Source of the DNA: Rhopalosiphum padi
Lineage: Eukaryota > Arthropoda > Insecta > Hemiptera > Aphididae
Direction of reading: 5' to 3'
Assembly (NCBI RefSeq): GCF_020882245.1
Contig: NC_083598.1
Location: 48,893,858 to 48,957,857 of the forward strand
Length of the DNA: 64,000 nucleotides
In this document: piece after piece, positions 12,441 to 28,503 of the stretch
Layout of the letters: every line of letters starts with the position of its first letter
How positions within the stretch are numbered: position 1 is the first letter of the stretch
Translations under genes and position numbers: made by a program
The notes under the pieces: model-generated
Database searches by the model: none
The model's input: the letters and a program-made list of their open reading frames with translations, nothing else
Told to the model about the DNA's origin: nothing

Positions 12441-15400
12441 TAATCGTCAATCTGATCGAATTATACGCGTTTACGGTGTCATTATTGTATATCATCGTAA
12501 ACTAATGATTTTGCGTATTGATAAGACAGCGAAGTTTTAGTGTGCATTGTCAGTTGAAAGTACAAAATTATATTATATCATAACCTTCAAATAACGTCTG
12601 TTACATGCCTGTGACTTTACGAAAACCAATCGAATGTTATTCTATAGAAAATAAATTTCCTGTGCTGCAGATGGAAGTATCACTTTTTTTATAGCTGACC
12701 CACTATTGGGCCTTTATTTTGACAGACAATCGATAAAAAAAAAAAATGCTACTTAGCTATTTGTACGACGTTGTACTTTAATAGGTTCTTGTATAATAGT
12801 GCTTTATAATAATAAAGTAATAATTATAATAATATTATATATCACAATGTGTTAGTGACTTATCAAGCGAAAAAATTCAAAACCTATAGTTTGGTATATT
12901 CTTCAAATGTTATTCAAATTTCGTGAAAATGGTACCAGATACAATGATATTATGTTTGTTACTGTTCGTTTTTCTCATTAATTATTGAAATGAAAATTTG
13001 CATGTATTATCATACTAGTACATAAATAGAATATAAAATAGAAATATCTATAATTATATACACATTTTGTTGATATTTTGATAATTTCATTTGGTTAAGA
13101 ATCCTACAAGATTAATCAATAAGATAAATTGTAATGTTACTAGGATAATTGAATTTGTCTACTAAGTTTAGATTACATTATACAAAGCTTTAAGCCTCAA
13201 AATATGAACAATATTTAATTTTAACATCTACACTAAAATTACCTACCGTTTAGTATCCAATTTTTCAAAAATTAAAATGTGGAATTATTCATAATTTTAA
13301 AATATGTGCAAATGCTCATGAAATATCATTACATTAGAGAAATATCATGTAAAAAATATTGACCCAATCTAAGCATACATATTTTAAGTAGTATTAAGAA
13401 TATTGGTAACCTACAATTTTTATTGATTATTAGTGTTATTAGTATTTTACATATTCAATTATTAGCTAACGAAATATGATTATTTTATCTATAATATTTA
13501 TGATGCTATTTTATAATTAAATACCTATATTATTATTATTTTTATTATTATGATTATATATACACTATACAAGAGAAATATTTTTTTAATAACACCGGCT
13601 ATTGTGAAAAACTGAGTTTAGAGTCCTTAAAATTAAATATTCCTATATTATATTATTTCATGTTTCAAATTTATATCAGTTATTCTAAAGTGACTTACTT
13701 TTTTAAATTTCTTAAAATTACTATAAAAATGAATACATACATTTTTTTTTTTGATTTATTTAGAAATATATTGTATGAATAATGATTATGTAATACATAA
13801 GCATTGTTGAATATACCATATAATATTCTACATAATATAATCATACACACATAGGTTTTAAGTTTTAATCGATTAAATTTAATGAACAACATTTGTTGTA
13901 AAGATAAGAAAGCAAATGTACTAAATAATTTTCAAAATACTTCAATTTTGTTTTCACCTTTGAAAGAATTTTAGGACGTTAAAACTAAACACAGGACATT
14001 ATAATATGGCAGTTTTTTTTTTTAATCATACTGTTAGAATGTCTGAAAAATACCTCCCACCCTACGCCAAAATTAAGCACATCGTCTAACTATCCGTAAT
14101 GTAATGTTTAAATATCAACTGTTATATCTCTAACGCACTTAAACTAAATACATGTAGTTTAAGTGTTTCGATTTAACCTGATGTGGGGAGTACTCAACAG
14201 TTTTCGAAACCTGCGTCTACCTCAATGATGAAAATACTTTTGTTCCAATGTTTTGTACTTTAGTCACTCAGTATTAAATAATGGTACTACTCTGGTTACC
14301 ATAAAATATTAGAGTTAAAACTTTACTACAAAAATATATTCCTATGTTTTCTAGCATTCGGGTGTATAATATAACTAAAATCCCTGTATATATCTTACAA
14401 TCCATTATTTGCTTAAATCATAAATCTTAGGAGTAACGCAAAATCAGAATTAATTTGTATATCATTTATACTTTATAAAATGACTATATTAATTGTTCTA
14501 ACTAGTTACACTTCCTCAACTTGCATCTGATCAATGAACCTATTTTATTATTTTATTTGAAACGGTCATTATATACTATATTGTTTTAATTCCGGGGTAC
14601 TTATCCAAAATAGTCTGAACTAGAGTTTTATTTTATTTTAATCGACTTATAAATATACTTAAACATTTAGCTGAGTTATCTATTTTAAAAATAAAATTAA
14701 CTGTTGCCCAACTTTAAACTTTATTATTTTTAGTTTATTATTATAAATGTTATTTTCAAAGTTAAACATGATACTTTAAATTACATCTAGTTTGAGGTTT
14801 AAATGTTCACAATAAACAAATTCATCTTATACGTTAATAAGTTTTTATTATTTTTATATTATTATCAACACAGACAACTTGACCGAGTTGAAATAAATTA
14901 TTCATTAACTTTTTACTCTAGAGGCTTATAGTTTTGAAAACGATTCATCGGTAAATAATTTAAATTAATGTATTAAATATTATATTTTATATATATTTTT
15001 CTAAATTAAATTATAATCGCTGACAGGCTATCGGAAATATAATGTATTTAGCAGTTCGTTGTATGTCACATAGCATTGTTCTATTTTGATGCACTTATAA
15101 TGAGTACGCGATAAAAGTTGACCATAATACTTGGCTTTGCAAAGTTTCCATGAGTGAAAATTCAAACTTGGCTATGGAAAGTATTTTTATTTTTATAAAC
15201 TTATTATATTATACGACTATATCGGGTGGTTAAGTTACAACCACAGGCACTTTTCTAAACTAAAAGTTTTCGGTTAGAGCAATTAGTGTAGTCTAAGTAA
15301 AGTTTCTATGAGTTACGAATGTGACTTAAGTGAGTTGGCCATACTTTATAAATCAGATAATGTATAAGTTTCTTCCATCATAGCGGCTACGTTTATTTTT

Positions 15401-18400
15401 ATAATAATAATAATAACCGTTTGTTGGTTGTTAAAATAGAGCGCAATTGTTTACAGTCGTCACACACATATTGTTATCAAGACTGTGTATTTAATGCACC
15501 ATAAAACCATGAAATACGCACGCACGCATGCACTGAAAATATGAAAATATAAACTAAAAGTTTCAAAATATGTGATATTTGAATACTCTTTAAAATAAAT
15601 AATTCATATTAGACATATATTTTCGGTTATTATACAAATATAAATATTATATAAATGAGTTTTAAATTTTTTTTTTTAATATACGTATAAATTAAATTAT
15701 TTATTTTAAAGTATCGTACACGTTTAAAATTTAACCATTTAAAGGCACCAACGTCAAAAGTATTCAAAATAAAATGTTATATATAGATTAGTAATAATTG
15801 GAATATTATTTATATCTCACTTAATTTGAATTTTGAATGACATTTATTGTTATATAATATTATATTAAATTCATAAGTCCTGATTAAGCGTATATAATAT
15901 TGTATTAAATATGACCTCGTTGATTAGATTTGACTATCTAGTATTCTAGTGTATACCTAGCTATACCTAATGCATGAAATTGTAATTAAATTTATAATCA
16001 AATGACGCTGACACACTGCCCACAAATTAATGAGGATATTTTTTATTGGAGTTTTTTACATAAAATTATTGTAAAATATGTATTGTATAATACAGTATAT
16101 TGGGATGTTTGTTTGATTGGTACATAACTAAGCAATCAAAAGGGTTATATTTGAACACCGATAATTATTGTTCATGAATGACTATCGTCTGGAAAGTTTT
16201 TCAGTCGGATTTTGTACACACCATTATTATTTATTTTATAACTATAGTAAAATATCTACATGACATTTATATTGTCGACTATAGAAATATTATATTTTAG
16301 TTGTAACTTTTATTGTCATTAATCCTTCAACGCTATTTTTGTATAATATCTTAGCATTTCGATAAACAATTAGAAATCCATATAGTAAATCTATATATAT
16401 ATATATAATGTATACAATAAAAGTCATACTAACATTGTGAGTGACCACGTATTTTTACCTTATAATTATGTATCATATAATATACTTAAATGCGACTGCT
16501 TCGCATGTCAAGTTTGATCGCACCAATCAATCAATACATTTAGGTCTGTATGATATCACATGATACCATGTGGGGTTAACGATAAACATTTTAGTATTAT
16601 ACATTTTATACATATAACCATATCACCATATCAAAATGTTTATGCCGTATATTATCATTTTATATTAATACATATAAAAGTACAAATCTAATAGTTTTAT
16701 TTTTTATAGGGTATACAAATGTAAGCAATTGAAAACAATAAAATTACGCGTTTATAAATATTGTTATCAAAAAATCCATCAAATTCAAAATAATATAGAT
16801 GTGATTTACATATTGATGTGATGTACTTTAAAAATATTATATATTGCTGTACGAGTTGTTGTATTGTTTTGGTTTTTTTTTTAACGAAAATAGTATAAAA
16901 TGTATTATACGTTTTCAAGAATAGTTCTAAAATAAAATACAATATGAAAATATCGACAGTCAAATAATCGTACGGTTGTTTATTATTTATCGAACTTATT
17001 TTTTTAACGTTTTATTATTTTTGTTTTATTTGATTAGACAATTTGTGTTGTAGAAGTATATTTGTCTATGTACAAGATGATTACATGCAGTTTAATATTT
17101 ATTTCATATTTTTTTGGAATATACCTACAAATATTTATAATACATCGTTTTGTATAAGTAATTATGGTACGTTTCATAGACGTCTTGTATTAACGTTTGA
17201 ATAGATGTTGATGGGCATGTTTTTTCACTGCAAGCGACACCATTATAATTTGATATTCATTCGAGTGAAAATTGTTTTTATCTTTATCTAATTATTTAAA
17301 CGTAATGTCGTTATATCCATGTTCATTGTCTATTCGATTTCTATATCATTTGATCTCATCACCGCTCTCGTATTCGTCGTCGTAGTTTCCTGTACAATTG
17401 GCGATAGAATTTAGAAGTCTTTCGTCTTCACGAATAATTATTTTCAATTATAATACTTAATATCATTTTGAAAACTTCAAACGACATTCTTTATCATATA
17501 ATTGTATTACAGTAGCATTTGAAAATATCTAAAATGCACATTTATTATCTATAGCTTTAATTTTGAAAAAATGCAGTACTTTAAAGAAAAATAATCATTG
17601 TAGTATCTAACTCGAATTTTAAACATACATTACAGTAATCTATACTCAATAACATTGAACAATAACTAATACCTACTATATACCACATATCGAATTCTTC
17701 GGACTTTTTTTTACTTATTCTCCCATAGGCTATTATAATAATATTTTTGTATTATTATATTGTTATTATTATTGTTCTTGTGACAGTTTTCGATAATGAC
17801 AAACATTTAATCCGTACAAAAATATCATGAAGCTATTTGTATTAGAAGTGTTTGCAGCAACTGTTGACGCAGGTATTCCTATCTCATTTCCACGCGATTG
17901 CCTACCGTCGTTTATTATAATCTATGTATATACATGGGTTTCGCCGATAAATTGATGACTCCAAATTAAGCCGGTAAGCATTCAAGAAAATTTAAAGCGT
18001 TCAAACGCCAAACTACTGGTATATTATTATATTATATTATTATTTCAGTGACGATGAAATAATTTCAAATATCGTAAATTTCACAAATTATACTCATATA
18101 GAAATCGTATCAAAATATACGAGATTAAAAAAAATAAAAATGTTTCCAATTTCCTAAGTTTTTTACAACATATATTTATATTATCTTAGTCAGTATAATA
18201 ATTTTTGGACCCTAAAGGGTTTTCTGGATCATATACTATATATTATATATTCAAATAATCAAATGGCTCGAATTCAATACTTTTTTTACAAATCGTTTCG
18301 TAATCGATTCGTTGGAAACAAATAACAAACTATGAAACCTAAGTTATTGGAAGGGAATTAGATTTGATATATCAAATAATTCTAAAACAATATTGGTATA

Positions 18401-20314
18401 TATCGGTATTATGGATGGCCAGGAATATAATACCTAATAAAGGTATATTATTATTAATTAAAATGTATGTACTGTAATATTATCTTACTGGTTTTTTTTT
18501 GACCAATCAAATGTTATTGTAAAATTAGCTTCGATAATGTTGAACAATATTTAATTACTAATGTGTTGTTCTAAATCTATAATATTAACGCTTACAACAG
18601 AAGAATACAGGTTATGTTGAACGACAATTTATAATGTTACACATGGGTTAAAAATATAAACAAAAAGTTTGTGAACACTCCTTTAAAGTAATTTTTTTTT
18701 TGCTAACTTAAAGTCATTATATAAACATTTTTGAAAACATATTATAAATATATTTTTTGAATGACGATATTAATTTTAAATTTTACATATTCTTAGTTGG
18801 TATGATAATTGGCAAATTCAAATTTGAATCAATTACCTATACATTAAGATCATGATTAATATTATATACTTTGAACTTTAAGAACGTAAAAATTGAATCA
18901 AGATGCAAAAAGAGAATATAAAAATATTGAATTTACTTTATGTTCCGTATTAAATTAGACTTAATAAAAATATGGAAAACGCATAAACCTCTACTCTCTA
19001 TGGTTATTTCTTATTATATTAGGTCTCTTGGGTGAAAGCCCAAAGATATTTTGTAAATAAAGATTTATATTTTTCTAGTTACAGCTATAATATTATATTT
19101 TAAATTCATTTTCAGCGGTTCTATGTAAATATTAAAATATCTGTGACAAAAAAACATTCTTAGGCTCTCCAATACAACAATGGCATATTTTTATACTGTT
19201 TACAGTATGTTATAATTAGATATCAGAATGCTTAAATATATAATAAAATACTATAATTATTTAAACATAAAAAGAGTATTTATATTTTATAAGAAATTGG
19301 AAAGGTATTTTTATGAATGTATTTTTATTTATAAAAAACTAGTAGCAAATTTCGACTGTATTTTCTTTAGCTACGAGATCAATAGGAGTTAAGGCATTTA
19401 AGGTGTGTATAATACACACAATTATTGACCAATTGAACATATTTTTTATTTAAATTCTGATTTTTGGAATTTTTAATTATATTGAAAGACTACATTTAAT
19501 ACTTAGATTGTCTGTGTCATCTTAGGATCTTATTAGTATATATAAAAGTTTTAAAAATCAAGATTCAAATAAATCAATAAATACCCGATAAAATAGGAAT
19601 AAGCAAGCTTGGTAAATCGGACTGGGCGTATGTTTATATATATTTATATGCCTTGAATTATTATGTACATTGTAACACAGGACGCGTGGCATTTGACGGA
19701 AGAGTAAACAAAATATTAATAATATTTGTGCGCATATAAGGCCAATGGCGGATAAAGGTCGCGTCGTTTCTCGAAATAATGGCGCTTGTAACGTCGTATA
19801 CTCGTATGTTATTATTATTGTACATCAGTTGATCAGTCGCCGGAGGCGTTGTTGTAATAATATACGATACGAAAATATTTTTTCGGCTTGCTTTTCTCCG
19901 TGTGTATATTATACCTTTTGTTTTCGAAATTATTTTTCTGGCAACCGCCGTTTTTGTTGTTTCTACTTTTGTTACATATATTTTGGTTTTTATTTCTGTC
20001 GAAGGTTAGTGCCGTTAATCGATCAGACAAAATTCTAGTTATATCACAAATAGAATATTCATGTCATTAAAAAACTTTAACTTTCAATTTTCAATATGGA
20101 AATATATTTTAAAAATATATCTAAAATATTCGAATCTATTCTATTACTAGAATATAGTACATAATATATTTACTGACTATACAGTATTTTCCATTGTTTT
20201 GGACATGTTTCACAGCGTGAGACATACTTATGAATGTTTTGTACCGAAAACCAACATAGTATTATGTTTAAATATCATTTTAGATTTTGAGCGATTACAA
20301 AATCGTTTGTCAAT

Positions 20315-20317
<3 letters not shown>

Positions 20318-20360
<43 letters not shown>
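20318..20360. repeat. (TA)n microsatellite
   Basis: About 21 uninterrupted TA units. Confidence 0.97.
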
Positions 20361-20362
<2 letters not shown>

Positions 20363-23300
20363 AGTGATTATAATCTATAATACTATAGACTCAATAATAA
20401 GCGGATCGAAGTGGCTGCGTTTGTGTATTATATTCTGAGAAAGAAATTGTTTTGCACTATTCTACACTGTTCTATAACAGAATAATGTATAAAATAAAAA
20501 TAAGTATAAGCGCTTTAAACGTTTATAAATAGTGACGCTAAAATGACAGCCGACATTTTCAGAATACTCTAACGAGTGTGAAAAATAAGTGCACCACTTG
20601 TATTAAATAACCAAATGTTCCTACCAGAAAATGTCAATTTTAATAATATATAAATATAATATTATATAAGGTAATATTCTATTTTTCTTGTTCAACAAAC
20701 TGCAGTTAGTACAATTGTACCTACACAAAGTACATACCGAGTGACTAGGGACAATGTGCATACTGTAAGATTATATATTATTATTACATTATAATACTTT
20801 ACTGACTTACTGATAGTTATTCCACGACTAATGTTTTGTTTTATTAGAAAAACAATCATAGTCAAAGAATCGACTTTTTAAAATATATTTTTTACATAAT
20901 TAGAAGTTATATAAAATGTTAAGTCAAAATTACTGATCAATTTTTTATTCTTATCGATTTTAGTGTTTTATTTTTACGAATGACAGATTACGTTTTTAAT
21001 TTCATATTTTAAAACAAAATATTTTCAAAAAGTTATAATATATAAAAAATGATAAAAAATATAATTTATTTTTTCAAAAATGTAGTTTTGTAGTGACTTT
21101 AAATTATCTAAAAATATATTTACACAGTGTTAATACTTTCTGAGGAAATTAAATATTAAAAATTATGTTTTTATATTTTCGTAATAATTATTATGCGTTT
21201 ATCGCGTCAAAAGAAAGGAAGAGCATATATATCACTATTTGGTTGTTGTTATTAAAATCATAATTTACATCTCGGTAGTTAAATGTAAGAAACATACGCG
21301 TTAAATAATACGAAAAAATAATAATAAAAAAAAGCTAAAATTATTTGGTAAAAAAGTGTTAAACATTAATACAAAATTAATGTGTTTTTTTCATAGGATA
21401 TACATATCTAAACAATTCCTTTGAAGGTTCATTTATGACTTCCGAGAAACGTCAAACAGATAAACGATATTGCGATGTTAGCCGAAGGAGATAGGTGGGC
21501 TCTTATTATTTTTATATAATCGCAGTCCGTGAATAGAAGTGAGCGATATTGATAACAATATGGAGTATCGCGTGTGATCAATACACGTCACGATACAAAA
21601 GAACATTTTATATTTTATACGATTATTGTTCCTTATACAAAATATATTTATATATCCTTTGTAATTTATTGTAAAATTATCTTCATACAGTTCACTAGCT
21701 AGAATGGCGTTCGTAAAAAATTCATCTCTGATATTACCGGTACGACGGACTATTTGGTTATGCGGAGATTGGCTTGGTATAATAACGAATGGGTAATGCG
21801 GATGATACTCAGGACAATATCCTTAAGGTTGATTACTGAAAAAGTATAGAAACCAAATAAAATTATATTATTCTCTTTATAATAAATTCCAGACTTAAGT
21901 TTTTTTGATTTGATAATTTATTTTGAATTGAAACCCATGTAAATATTTAAATTACTAATTAGTATATTGCTAAAATCATTGAAGACTATAATAAAATTAT
22001 AAATTACTTGATTTTTCAATTAACTAATCATTAAAGGACTATAAAAGAGAGTCAGTGTTATTTAATAACAATAAATTAACGCAAGACGGATATCTATGTA
22101 GAATGATTGAGAATCAGAATTTAAGAATTAAAATAGAATCAAAAATAAAAATCGTTGAGATTGATATTTGATTTCAGAACCGATATTTATTAAACAACCA
22201 AAAAAAGGTACTAGGAATACAAATGAATGTACCTATATGGCAATATTAATAATAGTAATAAAAACATATTATTATAATATAATATATTATATTAAATTAT
22301 AATATTGTAGTTGTTGATATTCAAGTTGAATCGAAATTTGAATGAAAACGGATACAAAACAGCTTAACACTGCAGGTATAATATTTGTCAATATTTTTGA
22401 CACATAGGCACTTATATAATATTATTGAACAATAAGAAATTATGTAGTTTCTGACATTATGCGTGACTAATGTTAAACGGGTCATCCATATATGCTACGG
22501 TTTTTTTATGTTCAATATTTTTACGTGGTACCTATATACATTTTATGAAAGTATAATACACGCTTTCTATACTGTCACGCGCGTAAGCACGTTTTCGGTT
22601 TCGTGCTTCAAGTCGATGTTGTTCGAAGTTTTCTCTTGGTTTTTGATTCCGAAAAAATAAATCTGTATACTTAAAATATGATGTGTCGTGGGTGTTTGGA
22701 TTTTACGAATGTAATAATAATACTACATTGTGCAAACAAACAACATCATGATATACGTTGAGCGAGTTTTTTTAGGTGAACTTGCGCAGTGAAGAGCTTA
22801 CAGCACATAGCTACTCGTTTAAACGTTATCTGTAAACAAGTTTCATGGTTGAGACAACAGTGATAAACACAAGAAATATATACATGTCGATGGTTACAAG
22901 CGGAGCATATTATTTATTATTACGTGTACTTGTGCGTGTTGGTTACTTACTTTATTATCATTATTTTTATTGTAATCGCCGTGGACGTTGTTATTAAAAA
23001 AACATTAAAAATTTAAACTAACACGCCCAGTCACCAAAAAGAAATTCTAAAAAATGTTTATGTCCGCGCGTTCTGAACGATCACTGGTGTGGACTGCGAT
23101 CTTATCATAATATAGCATACCTATTACTTGTTTAGTGAATTTTATATTATTATGAATCACTTTTATTTTAATATTAAGATAATTCAATTAGAAAACTCTG
23201 CTTCTTATAAGTGGTTACCATATTATGCAAATTACACACTTTAAATTAAAATATTGAAAAAACTAAAGATCGTGATGATACCAAGATGTGTATATCACAG

Positions 23301-23381
23301 GCAGTATTGTTAACTTAAAATCTAATATTTATTAAATAAATTCTTATATCAAAATTAACTGAACTAAACACATATAATGCT

Positions 23382-23543
23382 GAGCTCAAATTTGCTACGT
23401 GTTCACACAGTCGTAAGACGAAGACAGTGTATTTTCAATAAAATGATAATACAAAGTATAATATTGAAAAAAGCCTAAAAATTTCTAAAGAAAACCATCC
23501 TAAAACGTCTTTGTGTGAATTGCTCAACGAAAACTTAAAGCTG
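23382..23543. repeat. possible MITE-like imperfect inverted repeat
   Basis: The left arm contains GAGCTCAAATTTGC and TTCACACAGTCG. The reverse complement of the right arm contains AGCTTTAAGTTTTCG and TTCACACAAAGACG. Similarity is roughly two-thirds over about 38 bp with small gaps, enclosing about 160 bp. No clear target-site duplication was seen. It may be a degraded non-autonomous DNA transposon. Confidence 0.3.
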
Positions 23544-25018
23544 CTTAATTGATAGAGGTAGCTTAACGTTAAACCGTGTGCTCGTAGCTATTGTTCACGC
23601 TACAATAAGTATGCCTTATATATAATATAAGGGTATGACTTGTATGTGTGTGTGTTATACGCTAATAGTTTGAATGATTCAATCCTTCTTCATATATCAT
23701 TTGTGAAATGATAATCTGTTTGAGATATTTTGAGTAATCCGCTAGATTTAATAATAATGGCTTTGATTGATTATGATTATAATAATACTGTAATTAAAGT
23801 ATAATATTAAGTTTGTAATATACAACAACAGTATTGTACTAAGGGTCAAATAGATTGATACTGCATATAGCGTGGGTGACCGCATTAATGATTTTTTTTA
23901 TTATTATTATTATCTTTTATTTTTAAAGTTTTCCTAGCATTAATCGTCTAAACTGTGGTACATAGTTTTTTTAGTTTTGGAGATATTTTGTATACCAAAT
24001 ATTATTGGATATATATCGAATTTTAAATTGCACATTAATAATATACAAAATAATACAATCATGCAAGATAAATTATATTCACAATAATAGAAAATATAAA
24101 TAAGATAATTTAAGAGTCGACGTCTTTTAGGACTGACATTCAATCTGAATTGTTGTGAACCTCTTGTTTTGTCTAAATGGCTGAAGAAGCTTACCAATAG
24201 ATCTTCAATGTAGTTTTTGATTGGTATTTGGAAGTCTGTGTTTAGTACAACATTTTGAACAAACTATGGAGTATTTTAAATCAAACGGAGGTATTTGGAT
24301 TACATGACTAATATTTTATTTATTTAAGTTATAATACATTAACCCCAGACCGGAACATCATAATATAGTGATAGTGAATAATTTATTTGTTTATAAAACA
24401 ATAATGCAGACTTCGTGTTTATGATACAAAATTAAGTCTTACTGATTGGCATTTTAATATATTATGTATGTCTACTACATCCATATAACTATATTGAAAG
24501 TAATTCCTATGCTTAAAAACCTCTAAAATGTGCACGTTTAATGGTGAAAAATAATATTTAAAATATATAGAATTTTAAGAATCAAATTTAACCAAAATTG
24601 TATGGCTTATACTCGATATAAGCTCTGGGCACTTCGGAACCAAATAACAATGTGCAAGAGAAAATTAACATGTAGTTTTCTTAAATCAAAGCGATCGACA
24701 TATACATGTACGTATTAATTTTGTTTTTATCGTAAAAGTATAAAATGTGGACTTTTTACGTAATTCATCACGATTATTATGATTGATGGAAGATGTGAAA
24801 ATCGGTTTTTTAAATACTTATGTAATACAAAGTTATAGGCTAAAGAGAATTGAACAATAACTTACAAATCGCGTATATATCGACTCCGGTTCTAATACTA
24901 TTTTTTTCATTTCGCTTTCGGTCGTAGTGTGATAATATTGTTATACACCCGATTTGGTAATATTATTATTATTATTATTGGTCTGTTGTTATTAATATTA
25001 TTATGTACATATTATTAT

Positions 25019-25564
25019 TTATAACGCTAGACGGTCATGAAAACACGAGTGAATACAACGGAGATGAATAATGCATACGGCTTTAATGCAGTATCGCACC
25101 CGCGATCGCGAGGGCGGTTGTTCACGCAGATGTTGTGTTTGTGTGTACGTATAATAATAATAATAATAATATGATGGAACGACGACAACAATGACGGCGG
25201 TGATGTGTCGATTAGGAAAAGGATGAGGTGGCGGTGGATAAACTTTGTGGCGTCCCGAGGGCCGTGAAAGAAACCGTGAGATAGGTTTTGAGAGATGAGA
25301 AGGAAGAAAAAAATCAGCGATCCCTCTCAAGCCAGGTGCGACTTGTCGGCAATCCACTACAGAGTATTGCGTCTTATTATAAAACATATTGTTATATGTG
25401 TTCTGGTGGGTTGGTATATTACTAAATTTCGCGGAATATTTCGTGCAAAAACAAGGCGTCGAAACATCCAGTGAAAATCGCATTTATATGTACAGACTGA
25501 AGTACAACGAGGAGATCGATCATATTCGCAGTGATAGAGAAGAAGAACCAACCCCACATTTGTA
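25019..25564. other. GC-balanced island open on both strands
   Basis: This 545-bp block has much higher GC than its surroundings. The minus strand has a 154-codon ATG-initiated frame (25019-25483) of low-complexity composition, including a Tyr7 run encoded by a TAA/TTA microsatellite. The plus strand has an ATG-less frame from about 25381 to 25564 reading LLYVFWWVGILLNFAEYFV and then a charged tail ending EEEPTPHL. The latter looks protein-like (one possible membrane helix plus cytoplasmic tail), but I find no start or convincing acceptor. It may be a promoter/UTR block, an exon or chance. Confidence 0.25.
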
Positions 25565-28503
25565 ACTTAATAATGTCATAATTGAATGTATAGTCCAACA
25601 CCCTCCGGAGCCTCCGGAGAAAAACGTATTAAACCGCGTCGAAAATTAATTTAAAATATGAAATACTTCTTATAAGCATACATTTAAACTAAGTTCGCAA
25701 ACACGTTAGTTAATTTCTCCGTCATGGATTTGTTCAGTTCAAGTTTATCAGAGGCAAATTGACTTTAAGTTATTTTTTTTTTTTTTAAAGTCAACTAGAT
25801 TTCTATTGTCCTAATGGTTGTATTAAAATGTAATAACACGCGTTAGGTTAAAGACTAACAATGGCATAAATACATGTGGGCTTGTAGGTTACTTTGAATT
25901 GATGTATTCAATATAAAAAAATTAATTAATTTTCTTTTTGTTATCAAAGTTTTAATAAAAATTATTAATCTATTTAAAAATATTGATATACCGTACTCTC
26001 AAATAAATACAAGGTTATTATAGCTTAGCGTTTAATAACTTTTAAGATAAAACTTAGATAGTTAGATCTCAAATAACATATTTCGGGAAAATTACTTTAT
26101 CGTGTATTTTTTTTTATATTTTTATTATTATATCTATTATATATGTAATAATTATATTACAATCACACCATGATGTGGTAATAATTTAATATTATAAATA
26201 ATGATCGTGTTTTTAATGTTTAATATTATTTAATATCTTACGCGTAATCAATGTGGTCGCCGAGAAAACAATATTTTTGACCATCCCATTGCATAATTCA
26301 TCACATTATAAGATGTATAAAGTCCGGAAAATGCCAAACATTGTCGGAGCACTCAATCCTTATTTTCCCTTAAAAATAATATATTATTATACGATCCGAA
26401 ACAGCAAAAATGGTACTTTTATTAGTATATATATATATATGTATCGGCGTGGTGAAGAGCGAGGTGTATGGCCGTATGGGTCAATGCATTATCGAAGAGG
26501 TTGTTTGAAATATAAATGATTGCGGAAAGCTTCGACCCTCGTCTAACGGATGAAAAGTCAAAATGACCGTAAAATTTAAATTCAGATATCGGTGTATTAC
26601 GACGGTTTTCCTTGAGGGGTGAAAGTGCGCCACCGCTGCCACCAAATTTCCTCATACATTTAAAATAAAATCCATCGACAGGGAAGTATATACGTTCGGA
26701 AAATCGTATACAGAAGACTAAAATGTTGATACATTCACTTCATCATTTGTTATAAAAGAAAAATTAAAATATTATTTCGTGGAATCCACAAGAACTATAT
26801 TATTTCACTCTGTTTTGGAAGTGATATCATACAAGTTGTATAATATAAAAATATAATATATACAATATGTGGACTCAAATAAGAGTAGAATATTCTATGA
26901 CGTAAAATGTCGTGTGAAATAAGTAGATGATTAAAGCATCTCGTAGTCGTTGTCCATTTACATACAAGTGTTGTTTTCCCTACAAAATGTAATAATTATA
27001 TTAGTGCATACAAGTTTGGTTACTAACACAGTAACACTATAGAACATAAAGCTATACAGTTATTATACTTGTTGGATTGTGGAACATTTCTCAATAAATA
27101 CCATGCACCACGATGTCGTGTCAACTGAGGTCGTCGTTTCGCCATAAGACAATTAAAAAATTTCAACGCATTATTGCTTACAATATAAAAGTCAAATATT
27201 GGATATTTTAAATTCATCACGTTTTTCTTTATACCTAACTTAACCTGTTCATACCGTTAAAATATGTCTATCTTGGACATCATAATAGGTATATTATACA
27301 ATATTTGACGCAAGTCGTGTGCGATAAACGTGCAGAGCATTAAAACTACTGGTAGCCGTGGTGTGTAAGTTGTTATCGATCGGTTGAGTTTAGTATTAAT
27401 ATTTATATATATTTTTTTTTGTTTTTACACGTAAAAACGGAAATACAATACTACGATGGTTCGTAAATATTAGTACATTCATACGGTACCTCGCAAAGAA
27501 ATTGATTCTAACCTCTACCCGACATTAAATAAATGTGTCACTGATAAATATTTGTATACAAAACGTTTTCATAAACTTACAAACAATCAATATATTTTAG
27601 TATATATTTGTCAAATCTTCAGGTTTATCCACCATAAAACATTCTTATCTAATTGGAACTTAATAAAAGTAAGATGCATAGAAAAAAAATATGAGATATT
27701 TTTTAGATACTGTATTGCTTTTTTAAAATATTTTTTCAGTGATTTTAAAATACAATTATACTACTAGGTTGGCCACATCGCAGATTTTATGAAATCATTT
27801 TATATTATCCGTGAGTTGTCACTTAATCAATAATATTTTTTTAAATGTAAAAGCAACAATACAAATTACAATTATACATTTTTATAATTAATTATGTATC
27901 CAGATTTAAAAATAATCTAATTTTTTTATATTGAATTGCGGTTATAATAAAAAAATATTATTAGACTTGATAGGTTAGGTGATGATGGAAAATGGTTATA
28001 TGTATTAAATAGCAATTCTTATGTTTAAAATTCCCCAAAAGTTAGCCCTGAATTTGCGTGATGATAACCCCTTTTCCATTTCTCTAAATGCATTATATGA
28101 TACACCAAGTGTACGATTCACCGGTTATTATTTTTATTATTGAACCAAGAATAGGAAAACAATATCGTCTTTCCTTAGGACGTGGTTAACGGATATTTAT
28201 TTTTTTTTTGTCACGGAACCACCCATTTTATTTTCAAAACAAACACACAGTTTGGCTGTTGTGGAAGTAATTGGCACTGTAAATATACTTCCGTTTGCAT
28301 TTATGTTCACACCAGTAAACACACACAGAAGACCTCGAAAAAGTAAACACCATAGAAATTGGTTTTCATAAATAAACTTCAGTGGGGTGGTATTGACTTG
28401 ATATTGTGGTGTTTTTTTTTTTTAAGTAAGGGCCACATAATTACCAAATAAAGAAACCACTATATAATTATATGCTTTATACTTATTATATACAGATAAC
28501 GTG
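25565..28503. other. AT-rich intergenic stretch downstream of the VPYPV gene
   Basis: No supported gene. A less AT-rich segment at 26440-26660 carries a 77-codon minus-strand frame (start near 26655) without recognisable domains; it may be repeat-derived. The remainder is A/T-rich with homopolymers. Confidence 0.55.

Larger units (their letters stand above)
12441..25018. other. long AT-rich non-coding stretch
   Basis: About 12.5 kb with no supported gene. It contains TA repeats at 16390-16406 and 20318-20360, a possible inverted-repeat element near 23382-23543, and a GC-balanced patch at 19740-20040 with a 97-codon plus-strand ORF of biased aromatic/cysteine composition that I do not accept as a gene. 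Confidence 0.6.

Noticed and set aside
19745..20038. 97-codon plus-strand ORF starting MADKGRVV in a fair ATG context
   Set aside because: After the first 30 residues it is dominated by Phe/Tyr/Cys from T-rich DNA, with no domain or conservation evidence; a non-coding transcript or chance is more likely.
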